A stretch of 5,679 nt of DNA from an uncultured Alphaproteobacteria bacterium. GTDB taxonomy: Bacteria; Pseudomonadota; Alphaproteobacteria; GCA-2731375. Of the stretch, positions 1 through 5,121 are shown piece after piece (the stretch's first letter is position 1; each line of letters opens with the position of its first letter). A model generated the notes under the pieces. That model did not search any database. It was not told where the DNA came from and saw only the letters and a program-made list of their open reading frames with translations. The stretch lies in contig CAJWZI010000131.1 in assembly GCA_913049615.1 (NCBI GenBank), positions 1 to 5,679 of the forward strand. Reading direction: 5' to 3'. The translations under genes were made by a program, and so were the position numbers.

Positions 1-9
1 GTCATTGGG

Positions 10-32
10 GTTATTATTTTCACCCTAATAAC
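10..32. repeat. Short AT-rich inverted repeat (possible operator or hairpin)
   Basis: GTTATTA at 10-16 and its exact reverse complement TAATAAC at 26-32 flank a 9-base centre. The arms are seven base pairs and AT-rich, so the dyad fits a protein-binding site at least as well as an RNA hairpin. It lies about 175 bases upstream of the thioesterase start and may belong to a gene beyond the left edge. Seven-base dyads do arise by chance in AT-rich DNA, so the call is weak. Confidence 0.2.
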
Positions 33-205
33 TTCCCACAAAATAATTGTTTCCTATAGCTATCTCCCGATGGGGTTGACGAAGTAAACCAAGATAGCGG
101 TCAAGAAAATGGCGCACTGGACGCCTTGCCAGTTCACCGGTGAAATTGTTAATACCGGCCTATCGTGGCGCGGTTTTAGTGCCGCAGGGTCAAGAGTAGG
201 CATTT

Positions 206-646
206 ATGGACGACATTACCCTCGAGCCGGTTTCTGGCCCCAACGGGATCGGAAACCAACCACCAAGTCTTCGTATTGAATTGATTGAGCGCGGCGTCGG
301 CTGGGCCACGGCCACTTTTGTGGCTAGGTCGGAGCATCTAAACCCAAAGGGCATGTTGCACGGCGGCATCATAGCAGGTCTGTTGGATCTAATCATGGCC
401 ATTGCAGCCGGTTCCCACCCTGATCCGGAGCAACGCCGATTTTCCGTTACGCTCAGCCTATCCATGAATTTTATCGGCAGCGCGCCAGCGGGGCCCTTGG
501 AGCTGAGAGCCGAAACCACGGGTGGCGGAAAACGCACTTGTTTTTGCGATGGTCGCATTGAGGATACGGATGGTAACTTAGTTGCTACTGCGCAGGGTGC
601 CTTCAAGTTGATGGCGCCGGGCACGGAGACCACAGCGGAAGTTTAG
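206..646 (+). CDS. PaaI-family hotdog-fold acyl-CoA thioesterase
   Basis: This 146-residue protein is a single-domain hotdog thioesterase of the PaaI/YbgC-like group. Such enzymes hydrolyse acyl-CoA or aryl-CoA thioesters in the cytoplasm, usually as dimers of dimers. The signature is clear: Asn46 and Gly49 lead into the His52-Gly53-Gly54 loop, followed by the central helix with Asp61 at the position of the catalytic acid in the family. The later strands SVTLSLSMNFIGSA (about residues 80-93) and the C-terminal GNLVATAQGAFKL (about 123-135) are typical of the fold. The length is normal. The ATG at 206 is chosen because a weak purine-rich site (AGAGTAGG, 193-200) lies 5 bases upstream and the protein already starts ahead of the fold. 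The gene stands alone, with a 283-base gap before the next gene on this strand. The family call is firm; the substrate cannot be told from the sequence. Confidence 0.88.
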   Translation: MDDITLEPVSGPNGIGNQPPSLRIELIERGVGWATATFVARSEHLNPKGMLHGGIIAGLLDLIMAIAAGSHPDPEQRRFSVTLSLSMNFIGSAPAGPLELRAETTGGGKRTCFCDGRIEDTDGNLVATAQGAFKLMAPGTETTAEV

Positions 647-929
647 TTGACGCCCCATATCGCTCGCTTTGTATTTATTCTTGAGCATTTGGAGCAGACG
701 ATTATTAATATTCAGACCCATCTGCAATCGTTCTATAGAAGTTGTCATGCGATAATTCCGGAAAGAATATCCCATTAGATAAAAATTACTTCACGAAGCC
801 CAACCTTTTTTAATACTACGCTTATAATTTGGAACGAAATGTAGGTGGACGCTAAATTTATTTGTGAAAATGATTGTTCCGCATTGTTGATTTAGATTGG
901 TATTAAGGACTTAAAGGAGTCGTTGCGGA
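647..929. other. AT-rich intergenic region upstream of the oxidoreductase
   Basis: This 283-base gap is clearly richer in A and T than the flanking genes, especially from 776 onward. It contains a perfect TATAAT at 823-828, but no convincing -35 box lies 16-18 bases upstream, so a sigma70 promoter is only possible. The stretch 831-880 is flanked by GGAAC and GTTCC, arms too short and too far apart to call. A minus-strand open frame of about 65 codons (775 down to 578) covers part of it but runs into the antisense strand of the thioesterase and resembles nothing I know. The 3' end carries the ribosome-binding site of the next gene. No RNA gene or terminator with a U-tract is visible. Confidence 0.5.
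913..920 (+). promoter_or_regulatory. Ribosome-binding site that fixes the GTG start of the oxidoreductase
   Basis: AAAGGAGT is a near-perfect Shine-Dalgarno sequence and ends 9 bases before the GTG at 930. It supports a GTG start here in preference to the first in-frame ATG well inside the protein, which would remove the conserved N-terminal strands. Confidence 0.75.
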
Positions 930-1973
930 GTGACAGAATTGCAACAATGGCAGTTGGCTCGCACGCCGCATCATGGATTACCGGTGGCAGATGATTTCAT
1001 GTGGCGCGAGGGCTCCATAAGCGATCCAGGCATGGGGCAATTGCTTAGCCGGACCATTTATCTTTCACTCGATCCTTACCAATGGGGCCGGCGGCGCCGG
1101 GGTCTGGAAAAACCAGGCGAAGTTTGTCATGGCCGCACCGTCAGTCAGGTGGTTAAGAGCAATATGCCAGGCTATGGGGAAGGAGATTTTCTGTTCAACA
1201 CAAACGGCTGGCAGAGCCATGGCCTGACAGGTACAGGCATTTCAGATTTCAACTATATGTTCCCGAGAAAATTGGACCCAGCGGTAGCTCCAATTTCTAC
1301 GGCCATCGGCGTTCTCGGTATGTTAGGCTTGACCGCCTATTCTGGCCTGGTGGTGCAATGTCAGCCCAAGGAGGGTGAGACCGTTGTTGTGTCTGCTGCT
1401 TCGGGCGGGGTCGGCCAGGCGGCCGGTCAAATGGCCAAAATTCTTGGCTGCCGCGTTGTTGGTATAGCGAGCCGGGAGGAAAAATGTTCTTTCGTGACCG
1501 GTGAACTGGGATTTGATGCCTGCGTCTCGCACCTCAGCGAAGATCTGAGTGGCGATCTAGCAGAGGCTTGCCCTGACGGCATCGACATCTATTTCGAAAA
1601 TGTAGGCGGTAAGAGTTTCGAAGCAGTATTGCTTCTTTTGAATATGAATTCCCGGATCACGCGCTGCGGTTTGGTATCGCAATACGGCTCCACGGATAAC
1701 CGCGACGCGGCAGAAGTCTGGATGGAGGTGGGTCAGCCGGTTTTTGATAAAAAGAATTGCGGCGTCCATCCTCTAGCGGTGGGCAATTTCGTAGCTGATC
1801 ATCAGGATACATTTTTGGCACAAATGGCTGACTGGTTAAGGGACGATAAGGTAAAATATTTAGAAGATGTCCGGCCTGGTCTCGAGAACACACCGAACGT
1901 ATTCAGGGCCATGCTCGAAGGTGGCAATTTCGGTAAGACCATAATGCAGGTCTCCGACGATCCAACAAAATAG
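930..1973 (+). CDS. NADP-dependent medium-chain oxidoreductase, CurA/leukotriene B4 dehydrogenase-like
   Basis: This 347-residue protein belongs to the zinc-free medium-chain dehydrogenase/reductase superfamily, in the branch containing prostaglandin/leukotriene B4 reductases, plant alkenal reductases and E. coli curcumin reductase CurA. Members reduce the C=C bond of unsaturated ketones and aldehydes using NADPH in the cytoplasm. The sequence shows the N-terminal GroES-like catalytic domain with YLSLDPYQWGR (about 44-54), then GMLGLTAYSGL (130-140), the nucleotide-binding loop AASGGVGQ (156-163) of the Rossmann domain, the characteristic FENVGG (222-227), and the closing GGNFGKTIMQV (331-341). 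The usual SVDPYMRGR-type motif is varied to SLDPYQWGRRRRG. The paired cysteines that hold structural zinc in alcohol dehydrogenases are absent. The length is normal for the group, and the start is GTG with a strong ribosome-binding site. The gene is apparently monocistronic and converges on prfC. The family is firm; calling it curA itself would over-reach. Confidence 0.9.
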   Translation: MTELQQWQLARTPHHGLPVADDFMWREGSISDPGMGQLLSRTIYLSLDPYQWGRRRRGLEKPGEVCHGRTVSQVVKSNMPGYGEGDFLFNTNGWQSHGLTGTGISDFNYMFPRKLDPAVAPISTAIGVLGMLGLTAYSGLVVQCQPKEGETVVVSAASGGVGQAAGQMAKILGCRVVGIASREEKCSFVTGELGFDACVSHLSEDLSGDLAEACPDGIDIYFENVGGKSFEAVLLLLNMNSRITRCGLVSQYGSTDNRDAAEVWMEVGQPVFDKKNCGVHPLAVGNFVADHQDTFLAQMADWLRDDKVKYLEDVRPGLENTPNVFRAMLEGGNFGKTIMQVSDDPTK

Positions 1974-1980
1974 GTGAAAC

Positions 1981-2002
1981 GGATTGCTTCAAAAGCAGAT
2001 CC
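1981..2002. terminator. Possible hairpin between convergent genes
   Basis: GGAT-TGCT pairs with AGCA-(G)-ATCC around a 5-base loop, giving an eight-pair stem with one bulged G. It sits exactly in the 33-base gap between the two converging stop codons, where a shared terminator would be expected. No run of T follows on either strand, so it does not meet the classical intrinsic terminator pattern. Position is the main argument. Confidence 0.25.
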
Positions 2003-2006
2003 GGTA

Positions 2007-3593
2007 TCAGGCAGACTGATCCTTAGTCGCTGCAAATATCAAATCGGGCCAATCGCGAGCCAGGTCGTCCAGGTGCCAGGCATTGCGGGCTAGGAGAACC
2101 AGATCTCCTTCATGATCGTCCGCCACTACGGCGCGTTCCTTATCAGCGAATCGCTTTAGCAGAGCTTCATTGGACGTTTGGACCCAGCGGGCCGTGTAAA
2201 GGTTGCTAGTCTCGAAATGCACCGGTAGATCGTATTCTGTTGCAATCCGGTCAGCCAACACATCAAATTGTAGGGCGCCGACAACCCCCACGTACCAGTT
2301 GGCGCCTATCCGAGGTCTGAAGACGCTAGCCGCGCCTTCTTCAGCCAATTGCTGCAGAGCTCTCCCAAGATGCTTAGCTTTCATAGGATCGTCAGGGGCG
2401 ACGCGCTGCAAAAGTTCTGGTGCGAAAGAGGGAATGCCGGTGAAGGTCAAATTCTCCCCTTCGCTCAAGGCATCGCCGATATGCAGATTACCGTGGTTGG
2501 GCAGGCCAATGATGTCGCCGGCATAGGCGTCTTCGGCCGTACCGCGATCCTGGGCCAGGAACAGGACTGGGTTGTGCATGTTGATTTGCTTACCGCTGCG
2601 CACATGTTTCAGCTTCATGCCCTTACGGAAGTGACCAGAACAGATGCGCATGAAGGCCATGCGATCGCGATGTTTCGGGTCCATATTTGCCTGTATCTTG
2701 AATACGAAGCCTGAGACCATTTGTTCATCCGGCTCAATGGGCCTTGTCGTGCTCGTTCGAGGTCCAGGCGGTGGCGCCAGCCTGGCTAAACCAGCTAGTA
2801 GTTCCCGGACGCCAAAATTATTGATGGCCGAGCCAAAATAGACCGGTGTCATGTGCCCCTCGCGATAGGCCTGGTGATCGAATTCGGGGCAAAGGCCCTG
2901 AACCATCTCCACCTCGTCACGAAGGGTATCGGCGTCATTGCCCAGCATCTGGTCTAGCTTGACGTCTTCCAGGCCGGAGCAGACCTCGCCATCGCCCAAA
3001 ACATTCTTGTCCGCTTTGTCCATCAGCACCAGCTTATCTTCGAACAAATCGTAACAACCTTTGAATCTGCGCCCCATGCCGATGGGCCAGCTGGCTGGGG
3101 TCACATCCAAGGCAAGGCCCTGCTCAATCTCGTCTAACAGATCGAACGGCTCTCGCCCCTCGCGGTCCATCTTGTTGATAAAAGTGACGATGGGTACGTC
3201 GCGCAAACGGCAAACTTCGAATAGTTTTCGGGTCTGCTCCTGAATGCCACGGGCCGCGTCCAGCACCATGACTGCGCTGTCCACCGCTGTAAGTGTCCGA
3301 TAGGTATCTTCCGAGAAATCTTGATGGCCCGGCGTATCCAGCAGATTGAATGTGCAATTTTTGTAGTTGAATGTCATGACGGAGGTGGCGACGGAAATGC
3401 CCCGCTCCCGCTCCACCTTCATCCAGTCCGAGTGGGCGCGCCTGGCGGCGCCCTTCGCTTTCACCGCGCCGGCAAGTTGGATGGCACCGCCGAATAGCAG
3501 CAACTTTTCTGTCAATGTGGTCTTGCCAGCGTCCGGATGGGCAATGATGGCAAAGGTACGGCGATGCGACACTTGGGCGGCGATATCGTTCAC
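2007..3593 (-). CDS. prfC: Peptide chain release factor 3 (RF3), translation GTPase
   Basis: RF3 is the GTPase that removes RF1 or RF2 from the ribosome after peptide release and also takes part in post-peptidyl-transfer quality control. All G-domain motifs are intact: Walker A AHPDAGKT (18-25), switch I around RGIS (64-67), DTPGH (86-90), NKMD (140-143) and GSA (254-256). The RF3-specific block TGFVFKIQANMDPKHRDR-like stretch (here SGFVFKIQANMDPKHRDR) marks domain II, and FTGIPSFAPELLQRV plus LQFDVLADRI mark domain III. The open frame reaches back to TTG at 3752 (581 codons). I prefer the GTG at 3593, which gives 528 residues, almost exactly the E. coli length of 529. It also starts ten residues before the conserved RRTFAII, much as in E. 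coli, although no strong Shine-Dalgarno sequence precedes it. The 53-residue alternative N-terminus is Arg- and Ala-rich and matches nothing I recognise. Function is certain; the start is likely but not proven. Confidence 0.95.
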   Translation of the reverse strand: MNDIAAQVSHRRTFAIIAHPDAGKTTLTEKLLLFGGAIQLAGAVKAKGAARRAHSDWMKVERERGISVATSVMTFNYKNCTFNLLDTPGHQDFSEDTYRTLTAVDSAVMVLDAARGIQEQTRKLFEVCRLRDVPIVTFINKMDREGREPFDLLDEIEQGLALDVTPASWPIGMGRRFKGCYDLFEDKLVLMDKADKNVLGDGEVCSGLEDVKLDQMLGNDADTLRDEVEMVQGLCPEFDHQAYREGHMTPVYFGSAINNFGVRELLAGLARLAPPPGPRTSTTRPIEPDEQMVSGFVFKIQANMDPKHRDRMAFMRICSGHFRKGMKLKHVRSGKQINMHNPVLFLAQDRGTAEDAYAGDIIGLPNHGNLHIGDALSEGENLTFTGIPSFAPELLQRVAPDDPMKAKHLGRALQQLAEEGAASVFRPRIGANWYVGVVGALQFDVLADRIATEYDLPVHFETSNLYTARWVQTSNEALLKRFADKERAVVADDHEGDLVLLARNAWHLDDLARDWPDLIFAATKDQSA

Positions 3594-3678
3594 GGCGGGT
3601 TCCGGCTTAACAGGTTTCGCGGCGCGTATAACACCATTACGCCGATCAGAAAAGGTTGCCAGACGCCGCCGAGTTTGG

Positions 3679-3828
3679 TCACCATTCGATAGCGCGAGGG
3701 TTAGGCGTGTTGCCGTTTCCGAGCTGGCAATTTGGTTTCCGAAAATACTCAATGCCTTGGTTTTGGTAGATAGCTACAGCTAGGGCCTTCGCGGGATCGC
3801 TATCGGCCGGCGCAATCTCGAACTTCAC
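3679..3828 (-). CDS. Possible small ORF upstream of prfC, unknown
   Basis: A 49-codon frame starts at GTG 3828 and stops at TGA 3679-3681. It is preceded by AGGGAT about 6 bases upstream of the start, a fair ribosome-binding site. The product begins VKFEIAPADSDPAKALAVAI and then YQNQGIEYFRK, which reads like the start of a real globular protein. The second half turns Asn/Pro-rich and stops abruptly. The beginning faintly recalls the N-terminal strand of leucyl aminopeptidase-type proteins, but I would not name it on that basis. It ends 85 bases before the prfC GTG and overlaps the longer TTG-initiated prfC frame in a different frame. It could be a leader peptide, a small protein of its own, or the broken front end of a lost gene. 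Confidence 0.3.
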   Translation of the reverse strand: MKFEIAPADSDPAKALAVAIYQNQGIEYFRKPNCQLGNGNTPNPRAIEW

Positions 3829-3851
3829 TGTTCTATCCCTTCAGGATGCGC

Positions 3852-3879
3852 TTGGCCCACGACCAATTTCTGCTATATG
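3852..3879 (+). promoter_or_regulatory. Candidate sigma70-type promoter for the VOC-ytoQ-phosphatidyltransferase cluster
   Basis: TTGGCC (3852-3857) and TATATG (3874-3879) are separated by 16 bases, close to the best spacing for a housekeeping promoter. The -10 box covers the ATG at 3877, so a transcript from it would begin near 3886 and lack that ATG. This agrees with translation starting at the GTG at 3913, which has its own ribosome-binding site. The two boxes are imperfect, so the call is moderate to low. Confidence 0.35.
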
Positions 3880-3898
3880 TGCCGGGAATTGCAAGAAT

Positions 3899-3906
3899 GG
3901 AGAGAG
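3899..3906 (+). promoter_or_regulatory. Ribosome-binding site favouring the GTG at 3913
   Basis: GGAGAGAG lies 6 bases before GTG 3913. The upstream ATG at 3877 has no purine-rich sequence in front of it, so this site decides the start of the VOC protein. Confidence 0.55.
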
Positions 3907-3912
3907 ATTGAG

Positions 3913-4596
3913 GTGTTTCTGGCAAAACAGCACCTGGATTTGGGTTTATATACCAACCAGCGCGAGGGGCAACTGGCATTCTGGCAGCAAACGGCCGGTT
4001 TGGAGTTCGATCATATCGGCAAATTGGGAGGTGGGGTGCACCAGCTTCGCCATCACATGAACGGTTCGATACTCAAAGTCAATCATGCCCGCGATCTGTT
4101 GCCGGACCTTCCGCCATCTGGATATCGTAAATTGCTAATCGCGAAAGACGACCTGGATCACGTGCAAAGCCTGAAAGATCCGGATGGAAATGCGGTCGAC
4201 CTGGTGCCGCCGGGACATCAGGGGGTGGTCGGCATTGGCATCGAGATCGCCGTCAGTGACTTGGACGCCGCCAAGGCATTTTGGGCAGATGCCCTGCAGT
4301 TCCACCAGGGCGATAACGACACGATCTTTGCCGGAGATACGGTTCTGTTTCTGGTTCAGGACGGCGCGGTCCAACCTACGCCTGACGAAAAGAGTGCGCC
4401 AGGATATCGTTACACAACTGTTCAGATCCACAAGTGCGATGCGGAACATGCCGGCATTCTGGCACGTGGGGGTCGGGAGGGCGAGGTGCCTCGTACTATC
4501 GGCACTACGACGCGTTTTTCCTTTGTCCGGGATCCTGACGGAAATTGGCTTGAGGTCTCGCAACGTGCACAGTTGACAGGCACATTGGAGCAATGA
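3913..4596 (+). CDS. VOC-family protein with two glyoxalase-like domains
   Basis: This protein of 227 residues belongs to the vicinal oxygen chelate superfamily (glyoxalase I, extradiol dioxygenases, bleomycin-resistance proteins). It holds two tandem modules, about 7-100 and 107-218. Each begins with a strand plus the helix LAFW (21-24) or AKAFWADAL (120-128), and each ends in a DPDGN turn (89-93 and 207-211). This pairing suggests an internal active site formed within one chain. By eye alignment the usual first-strand metal histidines are replaced by Asp9 and Gly109. The terminal acidic ligands would be Asp96 and Glu214, so the metal site looks altered and the activity cannot be predicted. 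The start is GTG 3913, because of the ribosome-binding site and because the twelve extra residues from ATG 3877 lie outside the fold. It is the first gene of a likely three-gene operon, with 29 bases to the next. Superfamily is firm; substrate unknown. Confidence 0.85.
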   Translation: MFLAKQHLDLGLYTNQREGQLAFWQQTAGLEFDHIGKLGGGVHQLRHHMNGSILKVNHARDLLPDLPPSGYRKLLIAKDDLDHVQSLKDPDGNAVDLVPPGHQGVVGIGIEIAVSDLDAAKAFWADALQFHQGDNDTIFAGDTVLFLVQDGAVQPTPDEKSAPGYRYTTVQIHKCDAEHAGILARGGREGEVPRTIGTTTRFSFVRDPDGNWLEVSQRAQLTGTLEQ

Positions 4597-4625
4597 GATT
4601 GGAAAGAGAAGATGAGGAGTAGGTG

Positions 4626-5096
4626 ATGAGCCAGAAGATTTGGAATGTATATCTTTCGGGTGAAATTCATACTGATTGGCGGGAGCGGATCATTGAAGGC
4701 GCAACAAAGGCTAGCTTGGCCATTGAATTCAATTCGCCCGTGACCGACCATGCCTCCTCTGACGACTGCGGCGTCGCTATACTTGGCCGCGAGGAACAAG
4801 CATTCTGGCACGACCACAAGGGTGCTAAAGTCAACGCTATTCGTACTCGGACCTTGATCGACCGAGCGAATATCGTAGTGGTGCGATTCGGCGACAAGTA
4901 TAAACAATGGAACGCTGCCTTTGATGCCGGCTATGCCGCTGCTATGGGAAAATCCATCATCACTTTGCATGACCCGACTTTGCGGCATGCGCTCAAGGAA
5001 GTGGATGGCGCTGCCATGGCTACTGCAGAATCGCCGGATCAAGTGGTACAGATACTTGATTATGTCATCAATGGCCGGTTGGCCGCCACGGCTTGA
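4626..5096 (+). CDS. ytoQ: YtoQ-family protein (nucleoside 2-deoxyribosyltransferase-like)
   Basis: This 156-residue cytoplasmic protein matches the YtoQ family, first named in Bacillus subtilis and placed by fold with the nucleoside 2-deoxyribosyltransferases, which cut or transfer N-glycosidic bonds of nucleosides. YtoQ itself has no settled function that I know of. Conserved blocks visible here are YLSGEIHTDWR (9-19), the SPVTDHASSD loop (37-46), NAIRT (70-74) and the long FGDKYKQWNAAFDAGYAAA (88-106), which agree closely with the Bacillus protein as I remember it. The length is normal. ATG 4626 is chosen over the adjoining GTG 4623, because AGGAG at 4615-4619 is 6 bases from the ATG but only 3 from the GTG. 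The gene follows the VOC gene by 29 bases and is nearly abutted by the phosphatidyltransferase, which suggests co-transcription. The family call is strong; any enzymatic activity is inferred. Confidence 0.9.
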   Translation: MSQKIWNVYLSGEIHTDWRERIIEGATKASLAIEFNSPVTDHASSDDCGVAILGREEQAFWHDHKGAKVNAIRTRTLIDRANIVVVRFGDKYKQWNAAFDAGYAAAMGKSIITLHDPTLRHALKEVDGAAMATAESPDQVVQILDYVINGRLAATA

Positions 5097-5121
5097 AGTG
5101 GATAAGAGCCGAAATAAGGCC

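Larger units (their letters stand above)
3594..3912. other. Divergent region between prfC and the VOC gene
   Basis: This region of about 320 bases separates two genes transcribed away from each other, so it should carry both promoters. On the plus strand I see a TTGGCC/TATATG pair (3852-3879). On the minus strand no convincing promoter for prfC stands out. Two open frames overlap here on the minus strand: the N-terminal extension of the prfC frame (3594-3752) and a separate 49-codon ORF (3679-3828). GC content and base composition look coding-like rather than AT-rich, unlike the other gap at 647-929, so this may be eroded coding DNA or a transcribed leader. Confidence 0.5.

Noticed and set aside
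76..81. TTGACG as a -35 box for the thioesterase
   Set aside because: No acceptable -10 box lies 16-18 bases downstream.
1..87. Plus-strand frame open from the left edge to a TAA, possibly the tail of an upstream gene
   Set aside because: Only 28 codons, AT-rich and hydrophobic with no recognisable motif; too short to separate from chance.
60..203. Minus-strand 47-codon ORF with a hydrophobic C-terminal stretch
   Set aside because: It has only a distant GAGGG as ribosome-binding site, no recognisable family, and starts directly opposite the thioesterase start. Chance is the simpler explanation.
578..775. Minus-strand 65-codon ORF in the gap after the thioesterase
   Set aside because: Its C-terminal third is antisense to the thioesterase, its ribosome-binding site is poor, and the product resembles no family I know.
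831..880. GGAAC/GTTCC inverted repeat upstream of the oxidoreductase
   Set aside because: Five-base arms about 40 bases apart are expected by chance and have no other support.
3367..3783. Plus-strand ORF of 138 codons opposite the prfC start
   Set aside because: Most of it is antisense to the conserved G-domain of RF3 and the product has no family features.
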